Source: Bacillota bacterium (GTDB taxonomy: Bacteria > Bacillota > Clostridia > Oscillospirales > Ruminococcaceae). Taken from it: DNA of 29,527 nt. Below are positions 7,399 to 15,123 of the stretch, in pieces. How positions within the stretch are numbered: the first letter of the stretch is position 1; each line of letters starts with the position of its first letter. The notes under the pieces are model-generated. The model saw only the letters and a program-made list of their open reading frames with translations, was not told where the DNA came from and ran no database searches. The DNA is taken from NCBI GenBank assembly GCA_023415575.1, contig JAEZKF010000030.1:1-29527 (forward strand), written 5' to 3'. Both the position numbers and the translations under genes were made by a program.

Positions 7399-7426
7399 TT
7401 GACAGCCTGCCGCTGTAGAATAGTAT
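7399..7426 (+). promoter_or_regulatory. Promoter upstream of the nucleotidyltransferase-mutase gene
   Basis: TTGACA (7399-7404), a 16-base spacer and TAGTAT (7421-7426). The predicted start is near 7433, leaving a leader of about 165 bases before the ATG at 7598. This and the azlD terminator are the main features of the 354-base gene-free stretch 7244-7597. Confidence 0.6.
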
Positions 7427-7432
7427 TGGATT

Positions 7433-7597
7433 GCTTCAAAGACAAGATAAATGCGGGCGCACATCAACCTGAAAAACCCAAGCATCCCATGCGTTAAAAC
7501 CGCTTTTTAGAGCAATACTAGATTGTAAAGATTGCATTTGGCGCAAACATTTTGTGTTATCTATGTCTACGCTGCGCGAATAGGGTGGGGGATAGTG
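7433..7597 (+). other. Long leader with possible attenuator hairpin
   Basis: Gene-free leader of the nucleotidyltransferase-mutase gene. GCGG (7453-7456) can pair with CCGC (7500-7503), with a second paired block CGCA/TGCG inside, and TTTTT follows at 7504-7508. That resembles a large-loop terminator inside a leader. I recognise no known riboswitch consensus, and the pairing is short enough to be chance. Confidence 0.25.
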
Positions 7598-9916
7598 ATG
7601 AAAGCGGTAATCATGGCAGGGGGAGCGGGCAGCCGCCTAAAACCGTTAACCTGTACAAAACCAAAGCCGATGGCAAGGCTTTGCGGTCGGCCCATATTAG
7701 AGTATATCCTGGACTTATTAGACCAAAATGGCTTTACCGAGGCAAGATTGACACTCGGATACCTTCCGAACTGCGTCACGGAGCATTTTGCCGACGGTCA
7801 GTATAAGGGGGTATCCCTGCAGTTTGTCACCGAGCCCCAGCCACTGGGCACAGCGGGCGGCGTGCGTAATGCAGCGGCGGATTTTGATGAGGACTTTCTC
7901 GTCATAAGCGGGGATGCCATGTGCGATTTTAACCTAGCCGACATCCTGCGCTTTCACCGTGACAATAAGGCGGACGCAACTCTTGTGGTCAAACGTGTTG
8001 AGGATCCGCGTGAGTATGGGCTGGTAAACGTAAACGCAAAGGATAACACCGTGATGGGGTTTGTTGAAAAGCCCTGCTATGCGCAGGCGATATGCGACCT
8101 TGCAAACACCGGTGTGTATGTGATTTCCCCCAGAGCCTTATCGCATGTGCCGGATGATAGGCCCTTTGACTTTGCAAAGGACTTATTCCCGCTGATGCTC
8201 AAAAACAGCAAGCGGGTGCTTGCCTACGAGGAAAAGGGCTACTGGTGCGATGTGGGCGATTTGGACAGCCTGCGACGGTGTGCGGTGGATATGCTGGCGG
8301 GTAAGGTGCGTTGTAACATCAATGCGACTGAGATAGACGGTGTATACTATAAAGATAAAAACGATGCCCACCGCATTCGTGTAAACCCACCTGCCTATAT
8401 CGGTGCAGGAGTGACGATCGAGCAGGGGTGCCGCATCGGCGAGGGCAGCGTCATTGATGACGGTGCCTGCATCGGTGCGCGCGCATCAATTATGGGCAGC
8501 CTTATCGGTACCAACGCAGTGCTTGGCGACGATGTGCACCTGCGCGGCAGCGTTGTGTGCGAGGGCGCTGTGGTTGAGAGCGGCGCCCGCCTGTTTGAAG
8601 GGTCTGCAATCGGTGCAAAAGTGGTTGTGGGCAATCGGGCAATCGTTGAGCCGGGTGTCAAGATATGGCCCAAAAAGTATGTGAAAAGCGGTACGGTGCT
8701 GCGCGAGCACCTGCGCACCGGAACGTTAGGCAGAGAGCTGTTTGACGATGAAGGTGTGTGCATTGAATCCCCCGGAGAGATGACCCCTGCCATGTGTGCC
8801 CGTCTGGGCGGCGCAATCGGAACGGTGCTAAAGCAAGGGGTGTGCGGCATCTCGCATATGGGAAAGGCGGGGAGGGCCTTGGCCGACGCCCTGAGCGCCG
8901 GCATCCGGCAAACAGGCTGCTCGGTGTTGGACTTCGGCGAATGTATTGAACCGCAGGGGGTATTTTCATCCGTCCACTGCAAGGTCAAGCTCGGCGCCCA
9001 TGTCGAAGCCGGTCGCATCCGGTTATTCGGCGAGGACGGTCTCACGCTTCGGCGCGACATCGAGCGCGAAATCGAACTGTGCATGTTGCGGGCGGAGGTC
9101 AAAAGTGTTGCATTCGAGAAATACGGCAAGCTTGTCCGCATGGAATCGGTTGCCCAGCTTTACCCCGCATACCTAAAGGAACTGTGCGGTGAAAACCTAA
9201 CCGGCATGACGGTATCCATAGCCTGCAAGAACGTACTCCTCAAACGTATTCTCCATACGACACTGGATGAACTCGGCTGCAATCTTTCCCGCGCGGGTAG
9301 GGTGCGGCTTCATGTGTCGGATGATGGTTTGAGCTTGCGTGTATCTCAAAACGGCGGCCCCCGCATCTCGGATGAGCGCATCTTTGTACTGCTTGCCGAG
9401 CATGAGCTTGCCATCGGCAACAACCTCGCCGTGCGTTACGATGCACCGCGCGTGCTTGACTATATTGCGGAAGATTACGGGCGCGAGGTTCTGCGCTACC
9501 TATCCTGCCCGGCAGACGACAGTGACCGCAGGGCACGAGTTCTTGCCAAGAATCAGGCCTGGGTACGTGATGCGCTTGCGCGGTCTGTGATGCTGCTTAC
9601 AATGCTGCACAAAACCGGTAAGGACCTCTATGACCTTTGCAGTGCCCTGCCCGAGTTTGAGGAAGCAACTCGCATTGTCACCCTCAGCAAAAACCCGTGC
9701 GAGGTCATGCGCCGCATCGGCGGAACCGGTGCTCAGGGTGCCATAGGCGAGGGTCTTGTGGTCCCGTTCGGGGGCGGCACGGTCTTGGTGCGCCCGCTTA
9801 AACGGGGCGGCGGCGTCCGCATTATGGCGGAGGCAGCAAACTATGAGATTGCAAAGGAACTGTGCGGCGGGTTTGAGAAGCTAATCAAGGATTTCGAGGG
9901 AGGCACAAGCCCGTAA
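7598..9916 (+). CDS. Sugar-phosphate nucleotidyltransferase fused to a degenerate phosphohexomutase domain
   Basis: 772 residues from ATG 7598, preceded by GGTGGGGG. Residues 1-235 are a nucleotidyltransferase domain: MAGGAGSRLKPLT at 6-18 binds the nucleotide, PKPMARLCGRPILEY follows, and GDAMCDFN and VEKP come later. Residues about 255-365 form hexapeptide repeats (left-handed beta helix). Residues about 380-772 resemble the alpha-D-phosphohexomutase fold, but the catalytic elements look lost. The serine loop (normally ASHNP) is shortened to AHVEAGRIRLFGEDG near residue 466, and the metal-binding DGDGDR is replaced by VSDDGLSLRV near 572. It probably makes an NDP-sugar (GDP-mannose-like) for envelope glycans, with the C-terminal domain structural or regulatory. 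The exact sugar is unknown. Upstream in-frame codons to 7532 lack a ribosome-binding site. Confidence 0.85.
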   Translation: MKAVIMAGGAGSRLKPLTCTKPKPMARLCGRPILEYILDLLDQNGFTEARLTLGYLPNCVTEHFADGQYKGVSLQFVTEPQPLGTAGGVRNAAADFDEDFLVISGDAMCDFNLADILRFHRDNKADATLVVKRVEDPREYGLVNVNAKDNTVMGFVEKPCYAQAICDLANTGVYVISPRALSHVPDDRPFDFAKDLFPLMLKNSKRVLAYEEKGYWCDVGDLDSLRRCAVDMLAGKVRCNINATEIDGVYYKDKNDAHRIRVNPPAYIGAGVTIEQGCRIGEGSVIDDGACIGARASIMGSLIGTNAVLGDDVHLRGSVVCEGAVVESGARLFEGSAIGAKVVVGNRAIVEPGVKIWPKKYVKSGTVLREHLRTGTLGRELFDDEGVCIESPGEMTPAMCARLGGAIGTVLKQGVCGISHMGKAGRALADALSAGIRQTGCSVLDFGECIEPQGVFSSVHCKVKLGAHVEAGRIRLFGEDGLTLRRDIEREIELCMLRAEVKSVAFEKYGKLVRMESVAQLYPAYLKELCGENLTGMTVSIACKNVLLKRILHTTLDELGCNLSRAGRVRLHVSDDGLSLRVSQNGGPRISDERIFVLLAEHELAIGNNLAVRYDAPRVLDYIAEDYGREVLRYLSCPADDSDRRARVLAKNQAWVRDALARSVMLLTMLHKTGKDLYDLCSALPEFEEATRIVTLSKNPCEVMRRIGGTGAQGAIGEGLVVPFGGGTVLVRPLKRGGGVRIMAEAANYEIAKELCGGFEKLIKDFEGGTSP

Positions 9917-9986
9917 GGTGTATGCGCTTTATGGGCTTACACTAGGCGATATACAACATGCTCAGTGGTGACGGCGATATTCCGGC

Positions 9987-10015
9987 TTGACACCATCTGC
10001 AATAGCGTATACAAT
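9987..10015 (+). promoter_or_regulatory. Consensus promoter in gene-free region
   Basis: TTGACA (9987-9992), a 17-base spacer and TACAAT (10010-10015). This equals the best gene promoters in the window, yet no gene follows for over 700 bases. The predicted start is near 10022. Confidence 0.65.
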
Positions 10016-10021
10016 CTTAAC

Positions 10022-10246
10022 TAACGTATTTGTTCGTGTGATTGATCTGTAGGTCGGCATCTGTGTTTTGCCTTCTGCTCAAGAACTGTATGATGAAAAC
10101 GACGCAGCTATAACGCTTGTTTTACAACACTTACTTGTACTTTGAGCAGTCAAACCTTGTATGAATCGGCAAAAGCACATGTCCGTTTTGCGGAACAGGG
10201 CGGCTTTGTAGGGAAAAAGACTGTATGACCGGTGGTACAGCCTTTT
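10022..10246 (+). ncRNA. Candidate structured non-coding RNA, about 225 nt
   Basis: Lies between a consensus promoter and a terminator-like hairpin. The core is a long imperfect hairpin: 10055-10072 pairs with 10168-10185 (about 14 pairs, including TGTG-TTTTGCC with GGCAAAA-G-CACA), and CTGCTCAA (10075-10082) pairs perfectly with TTGAGCAG (10142-10149). An outer TGTTC (10031-10035) / GAACA (10193-10197) pairing closes a larger bubble. The 3' side has an 18-base asymmetric bulge (10150-10167). This rod-with-bubble shape and length recall 6S RNA, but I do not recognise the family. Known signatures of RNase P, SRP RNA and tmRNA are not evident. It could instead be an RNase J leader element. Confidence 0.4.
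10218..10246 (+). terminator. Possible bidirectional terminator
   Basis: AGACTGTA (10218-10225) pairs with TACAGCCT (10236-10243), one mismatch, ten-base loop. Four Ts (10243-10246) follow and five As precede it, so it could work on either strand. It would end the candidate RNA starting near 10022. Confidence 0.45.
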
Positions 10247-10550
10247 GAGTCGCTTGCTGTTATGCCTGGATTGTGCGGATCAATCGATTATTGTAAGATT
10301 TTTGGCCGCATCCTTGTGCGCGCCGCGTACAAACATTTCTTTGCAAACGGGGACAATTATGCCCTTTTGCGGTATGTTTTGCGCATAAATTAGGTCACAA
10401 TAATAATATGGACGGATACCTGCCTGTTGCTTTATCAGGGCGATGGCGGTGTATCGGCAAAGGCGTGTTCTCCTGCGTGCGTCAATAGGAGAAGCTATAT
10501 CCTTATGCCGTTGTGCCGCATTGCCTCCTTGCGTAAACAGACAGGTTTGT

Positions 10551-10581
10551 TATTGGGTCGACTTCGCCTTTTGACCCAATA
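10551..10581. repeat. Perfect nine-base inverted repeat
   Basis: TATTGGGTC (10551-10559) and GACCCAATA (10573-10581) with a 13-base loop. No T-run follows on the plus strand, so a simple terminator is unlikely. It lies upstream of the predicted RNase J promoter. Role unknown. Confidence 0.6.
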
Positions 10582-10650
10582 CATACGCATTTGACCAAGG
10601 AAAGTCTGCAAAATCCCGTGTTCGTTTTGCGCCTCCTTATAACATGTCAT

Positions 10651-10678
10651 TTGCAACAACGAAACTAGAACGTACATA
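10651..10678 (+). promoter_or_regulatory. Weak candidate promoter of RNase J gene
   Basis: TTGCAA (10651-10656), a 16-base spacer and TACATA (10673-10678), which would start transcription near 10685, about 54 bases before the TTG start. The match is only moderate. Readthrough from the promoter at 9987 is an alternative. Confidence 0.35.
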
Positions 10679-10738
10679 TATCATCTATTCATTTGTCCTG
10701 CCGCGCCTTGCGATAGGAAACCAGGAGGTAATTTACTT

Positions 10739-12691
10739 TTGAGTCAGGAAAACAAGATGTTTGGAAAAAAGACAAGTACAAATACAAAAAACCGCTCCCA
10801 GAAGGAGGAGAAGCCCGCAGCAGATAAGTCGGAAGCCAATATAAAAAAGAAGGAAGCTGCGGCACAGAAAAACGGTAACACACAATCATCGCGCACAAAG
10901 CACACAAATAAAACCCGTTCAGCTGCTGCAAGCGTTTTGTCTACGGCGGTCGCTAAAACTGAGCAGATATTAAAAGAAACCGCAGCTTCTTCGTCGGCTA
11001 AAAAGACAGATAAAGCACCGCGAGGGGGCCGCAAAACGCCGGTTAAGATTATTCCCCTCGGCGGACTCGGTGAAATCGGCAAAAACATGACGGTGTACGA
11101 ATGCGGCAACGACATCTTTGTTGTGGACTGCGGCGTCGCATTCCCCGATGATGAGATGCTCGGCGTCGACATCGTTTTGCCGGACTACACCTATATCGAA
11201 AAGAACGTTGATAAGCTGCGCGGCGTGGTCATCACCCACGGCCACGAGGACCACATCGGCGGATTACCCTACTTCCTCAAGCGGTTTAACGTGCCCGTTT
11301 ACGGCACCCGCCTGACAATCGGCCTCATTGAGGGTAAGCTCAAGGAGCACAATATGCTGGGCAAGTGCACGCTCAACGTAGTCAAGCCCGGTCAAACCGT
11401 CAAGATGGGCTGCATGGCAGTCGAGTTCATCACCGTCAACCACTCGATTCCCGATGCAGTCGGCTTTGCCATCCACACCCCCGCCGGCATCATTATCCAA
11501 ACCGGCGACTTTAAGATTGACTACACCCCCATCGAGGGCTCCATCATCGACCTCGCCCGTTTCGGTGAGCTCGGCAGCAAGGGTGTTTTGGCCCTTTTGT
11601 CCGACTCCACCAACGCCGAGCGCCCCGGCAGCACCATGAGCGAAAAGAAGGTGGGCGAATCGTTTGAAACGCTGTTTGCAAAGGCGGGCTCAAGGCGCAT
11701 GATTATCGCGTCCTTTGCCTCTAACATCCACCGTATCCAGCAGATCGTGGATATGGCAGTCCGGTGCGGACGTAAGGTGGCTATTCTCGGGCGCAGCATG
11801 ATTAACGTCACCGCTAAGGCGATGGAGCTTGGCTACCTCACCATCCCCGAGGGCGTACTCATCGATATTGAGATGATTAACCGCTACCCCGACGAAAAGC
11901 TTGTTATCGTGACCACAGGCAGCCAGGGCGAGCCGATGGCGGCCCTCTCCCGCATGGCGACCGGAGACCACCGCAACGTGTCCGTCAATCCCAACGACTT
12001 TATCATCATCTCGGCAACCCCCATCCCCGGCAACGAAAAGCTGGTAAGCCGTGTGGTCAACGACCTCATGAAGCTGGGCGCCGAGGTCATCTATGAGAAG
12101 ATGTACGAGGTGCATGTATCCGGTCACGCCTGTCAGGACGAATTGCGCCTGATGATTGGCCTTACAAAGCCGAAGTTCTTTATGCCTGTGCATGGAGAGT
12201 ATAAGCATCTAAAAAAGCACGCTGGTATTGCCACAGGCATGGGTATTCCGCCCGAAAACGTCATCATTGCCGACATCGGCAAGGTAGTGGAGACCGACGC
12301 GGTGGATATGAAGATTACCGGAACCGTGCCTGCGGGTCGGGTTCTGGTAGACGGTCTTGGTGTGGGCGACGTCGGCAGCATTGTGCTGCGCGACCGCAAG
12401 CACTTGTCGGAGGACGGACTCATTGTTGTCGTGCTCGCCATGGAAAAGCACACCGGCAAGGTGGTGTCGGGGCCCGACATCGTATCGCGCGGCTTTGTTT
12501 ATGTGCGCGAGGCGGAGGAACTGATTGAGGAGGCTCGATCAGTGGTTAAAAACGTGCTGACCCAGTGCGGCGACAAGGATATCCGCGAATGGGGCCAGAT
12601 TAAAACTAAGGTAAAGGATGCGCTGGGCGATTACGTTTACCGCACCACCAAGCGCAGCCCGATGATCCTGCCGATTATCATGGAGGTTTAA
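10739..12691 (+). CDS. rnj: Ribonuclease J with long basic N-terminal extension
   Basis: 650 residues. RNase J is a metallo-beta-lactamase/beta-CASP nuclease with endo- and 5'-3' exonuclease activity, central to mRNA decay and rRNA maturation in Firmicutes. The enzyme proper begins at VKIIPLGGLGEIGKN (from residue 102). The zinc-binding HGHEDHIGG starts at residue 167, and the beta-CASP and C-terminal domains follow in order, including the VHVSGHACQDEL segment. The first ~100 residues are an unusual Lys/Ala/Ser/Thr-rich, probably disordered tail. I take the TTG at 10739 as start because AGGAGGT lies nine bases upstream. The ATG at 10757 has only a weak site. A GC-rich hairpin follows the stop. 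Confidence 0.96.
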   Translation: MSQENKMFGKKTSTNTKNRSQKEEKPAADKSEANIKKKEAAAQKNGNTQSSRTKHTNKTRSAAASVLSTAVAKTEQILKETAASSSAKKTDKAPRGGRKTPVKIIPLGGLGEIGKNMTVYECGNDIFVVDCGVAFPDDEMLGVDIVLPDYTYIEKNVDKLRGVVITHGHEDHIGGLPYFLKRFNVPVYGTRLTIGLIEGKLKEHNMLGKCTLNVVKPGQTVKMGCMAVEFITVNHSIPDAVGFAIHTPAGIIIQTGDFKIDYTPIEGSIIDLARFGELGSKGVLALLSDSTNAERPGSTMSEKKVGESFETLFAKAGSRRMIIASFASNIHRIQQIVDMAVRCGRKVAILGRSMINVTAKAMELGYLTIPEGVLIDIEMINRYPDEKLVIVTTGSQGEPMAALSRMATGDHRNVSVNPNDFIIISATPIPGNEKLVSRVVNDLMKLGAEVIYEKMYEVHVSGHACQDELRLMIGLTKPKFFMPVHGEYKHLKKHAGIATGMGIPPENVIIADIGKVVETDAVDMKITGTVPAGRVLVDGLGVGDVGSIVLRDRKHLSEDGLIVVVLAMEKHTGKVVSGPDIVSRGFVYVREAEELIEEARSVVKNVLTQCGDKDIREWGQIKTKVKDALGDYVYRTTKRSPMILPIIMEV

Positions 12692-12714
12692 TCCTTTCTT
12701 AATAGACACAGCTT

Positions 12715-12739
12715 GCGCGGACGGCTAACCCGTCCGCGC
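12715..12739 (+). terminator. GC-rich hairpin after RNase J gene
   Basis: GCGCGGACGG (12715-12724) pairs perfectly with CCGTCCGCGC (12730-12739) across a five-base loop, 24 bases after the stop. The stem is very strong but no clear T-run follows, so it may be a terminator that leaks or a 3'-end stabiliser. Confidence 0.6.
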
Positions 12740-12992
12740 TCTGCTCGTTATATAGAAAAATCGTTTGATAAGAACAAAGACAAACTCGCTAAAATGTGTA
12801 ACCAAAATGAAGGCTTACGCATATAATATATATCTGCGCATTCTGCTTTGCATAATTTTTAGTAAAGCTATGGTTTTATTTGTCCAAACTTAGTATAATG
12901 GAAAAGAGTATAGGATTTTCGAAGATGAATGTATGATGGATTTACGCACTGCAAGACGCAGGGCTTAAAACAGATTGGGATAGCTGTTACAT

Positions 12993-13036
12993 ATGCCTTG
13001 CTATCAAGGCATGCCCTACGCAGTAATGCAGGCATG
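12993..13036 (+). promoter_or_regulatory. Possible alternative hairpins in the gdpP leader
   Basis: Hairpin A: ATGCCTTG (12993-13000) with CAAGGCAT (13005-13012), eight perfect pairs and a CTAT loop. Hairpin B: CATGCC (13010-13015) with GGCATG (13031-13036), ending at the ribosome-binding site GGAAAGG (13036-13042). The two share bases 13010-13012 and cannot both form fully, so they could switch access to the gdpP start. Switching is inference. Confidence 0.35.
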
Positions 13037-13044
13037 GAAAGGTT

Positions 13045-15033
13045 GTGGGTATCATAAAAAAGAAGATATGGTTTTTTAAGCCGATTATTGCTCTTACCTT
13101 TGCCCTGTGCGTATGGATGTGCCTGATGACCCTTGTATCCGGACATACTACGCTGTTCTACGCCGAGGCCGCCCTTACACTGCTGCTTGCGGCATATGCG
13201 CTGTACCGCTACAAAAAGATACAAAGCGATTTATATCATGTAGTGGACAAGGTCTTAACCCGCCTAAGTGTATCGGGAGAGCAGTCCCTGAGCACTCTGC
13301 CCATACCACTTATCGTGCTGCGCGAGAAGGGCGAAATCATCTGGTACAACGAGCTTTTTGAAAAGATGGTGCTGGAGGGGCAGACCCTCTTTGGGATGCA
13401 GTTTGACCGGGTCTTCCCGGATATTGATATCAATCAGGCATGCACCCCGAGCGGGGTAAACATATCATACGGCAGGCATTGCTTTACCGGCTATGCCACC
13501 CGCATCGAGGATAAAAACGGCACGCTGATTGCCATGCAGTGGGTGGAGAACACCGAGCTTAAGGAAATTGCCCAGGAGTTCTATGAGTCCCGCCAGTCGA
13601 TTATGCTCATCACGGTGGATAACTATGAGGAGCTGACCCAAAACGCCAAAGAGAGCGAAAAGGTTCAGCTTGCGGGCGAGATTGACCGTACGATTGAAGC
13701 CTTTTTGTCAAAGACAAGCGGGGTTTTAATCCGCACATCACGTGATAAGTTCACCGTTGCCATAGAAGAACGCTACCTGCGAGAGATTATCGAGCGCCGG
13801 TTTGATGTGCTTGATCAGGTGCGTCAGATAACTATTGGCGAACGCTTAAACCCAACTCTTTCTATCGGTGTCGGGCGCGGCGGAAAGAACCTGCGCGAGT
13901 CCGAGCAGTTTGCGCGTCAGGCGCTTGATATGGCGCTGGGGCGTGGCGGCGACCAGGCCGCAGTGAAAACCCCGGGCGGCTACGAATTCTTCGGCGGTAT
14001 CTCCAAGGGTGTGGAGAAGCGCACCAAGGTCAAGACCCGCATTATGGCGGCAGCCCTTACCGAGCTTATTGAGACAAGCGAGAACTGTATCGTCATGGGT
14101 CACCGCTTTTCCGACCTCGACAGCTTCGGTGCTGCGATGGGGCTTCTGCACGCGATTCGCTTGATGGGTAAACCCTGCATCATGGCAATTGACCGCGAAA
14201 AGAACCTCGTGCACAACTTTATTGACCTGCTTGAGAGCAACGGCTTTAACGATGCCTTTGTCTCTCCCGACGACGCCCTTTTGATGGTAAACAGAAGGAC
14301 CCTGCTTATCATTGTGGATACCCATATGCCGGCGATGCTCGAATCGGCGGAGATATACAAGAACTGCAAGACCGTCGTTGTTATCGACCACCACCGCAAG
14401 ATGGTCGGCCACATCGACAATGCAGTAATCTTCTATCATGAGCCTTACGCATCCTCCGCCTGCGAGATGGTTACCGAGCTCATTCAATACTTCGGCGAGC
14501 ATGTCCGGGTGGGCAAGCTCACAGCCGAGGCCCTGCTTGCAGGCATAATGCTTGATACCAAGAACTTTGTGCTCAAAACGGGCGTGCGCACCTTTGAGGC
14601 CGCCGCCTATCTGCGCCGCTTAGGTGCTGACACCGTCGCGGTCAAAAAGATGTTTGCCTACTCCATGGAGTCATACCAGCTCAAAACAAAGATTGTGTCC
14701 TCGGCGAAAGTCTACAAGGGCTGCGCGATTGCCGCCTGCGAGGAGCAATCGGACGAGATGCGTCTTGCAGCGCCCCAAGCGGCGGACGAATTGCTTTCGA
14801 TTAACGGTGTCAACGCATCCTTTGTGCTCTACCGCAGCAAGGACGACATCACCATCTCGGCGCGGTCGCTTGGAAGTGTCAACGTGCAGGTAATAATGGA
14901 GCGCATGGGCGGCGGCGGTCACCTGACCATGGCAGGAACCAATGTCGAAGGCAAATCACTGGCAGAAACAGTGGAAGAGCTCATGCACAGGATAGACGAA
15001 TACCATGAGCAGACCCCAACTCTGCAGGCGTAA
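13045..15033 (+). CDS. gdpP: Cyclic-di-AMP phosphodiesterase GdpP
   Basis: 662 residues, normal for GdpP, a membrane-bound enzyme that hydrolyses c-di-AMP, which controls potassium and cell-wall homeostasis. Order of parts: two membrane helices (about 14-32 and 37-54), a degenerate PAS region, a degenerate GGDEF domain (RDKF at 233-236 stands where GGDEF would be), then the DHH domain with GHRFSDLDS at 352-360 and DHH at 448-450. The DHHA1 domain has GGGGH at 622-626. All catalytic DHH motifs are present. Start is the GTG at 13045, with GGAAAGG close upstream. It begins the block gdpP-rplI-dnaB-tilS, a familiar Firmicutes order. Confidence 0.95.
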   Translation: MGIIKKKIWFFKPIIALTFALCVWMCLMTLVSGHTTLFYAEAALTLLLAAYALYRYKKIQSDLYHVVDKVLTRLSVSGEQSLSTLPIPLIVLREKGEIIWYNELFEKMVLEGQTLFGMQFDRVFPDIDINQACTPSGVNISYGRHCFTGYATRIEDKNGTLIAMQWVENTELKEIAQEFYESRQSIMLITVDNYEELTQNAKESEKVQLAGEIDRTIEAFLSKTSGVLIRTSRDKFTVAIEERYLREIIERRFDVLDQVRQITIGERLNPTLSIGVGRGGKNLRESEQFARQALDMALGRGGDQAAVKTPGGYEFFGGISKGVEKRTKVKTRIMAAALTELIETSENCIVMGHRFSDLDSFGAAMGLLHAIRLMGKPCIMAIDREKNLVHNFIDLLESNGFNDAFVSPDDALLMVNRRTLLIIVDTHMPAMLESAEIYKNCKTVVVIDHHRKMVGHIDNAVIFYHEPYASSACEMVTELIQYFGEHVRVGKLTAEALLAGIMLDTKNFVLKTGVRTFEAAAYLRRLGADTVAVKKMFAYSMESYQLKTKIVSSAKVYKGCAIAACEEQSDEMRLAAPQAADELLSINGVNASFVLYRSKDDITISARSLGSVNVQVIMERMGGGGHLTMAGTNVEGKSLAETVEELMHRIDEYHEQTPTLQA

Positions 15034-15123
15034 TATACACATATAACTGCAAAAACATAATCACAACCCTAGTAAGGGATATACAGCAAACCGTTCGCAT
15101 TTAGCGGACAGATGGAGGTTCAT

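Larger units (their letters stand above)
9917..10738. other. 822-base gene-free stretch before RNase J
   Basis: No credible protein gene on either strand. The longest ORF (minus strand, 60 codons, 10677-10495) resembles no family I know. The region contains a consensus promoter (9987-10015), a long imperfect hairpin (10031-10197), a terminator-like hairpin (10218-10246), a perfect nine-base inverted repeat (10551-10559 / 10573-10581) and a weak promoter before RNase J (10651-10678). The first three are interpreted separately as a candidate RNA gene. Between about 10250 and 10550 I see nothing recognisable. A decayed gene cannot be excluded. Confidence 0.6.
12692..13044. other. 353-base gene-free stretch between RNase J and gdpP genes
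   Basis: Holds the RNase J hairpin (12715-12739), two TATAAT boxes without good -35 partners (12822-12827 and 12894-12899), and several hairpins just before gdpP (12949-12961, 12993-13012, 13010-13036). I see no protein gene. The second TATAAT is the likelier gdpP -10. Confidence 0.55.

Noticed and set aside
8395..9141. Long minus-strand ORF (248 codons) opposite the nucleotidyltransferase-mutase gene
   Set aside because: Low-complexity Pro/Ser/Thr/Arg-rich product typical of an antisense shadow of a GC-rich gene; no ribosome-binding site or family resemblance.
10597..10625. GGAAAGTC-like segment reminiscent of RNase P RNA
   Set aside because: The flanking conserved RNase P context is absent and no matching 5'/3' pairing is seen.
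10495..10677. 60-codon minus-strand ORF in the gene-free region
   Set aside because: No ribosome-binding site, no family resemblance, and it spans the inverted repeat at 10551-10581.
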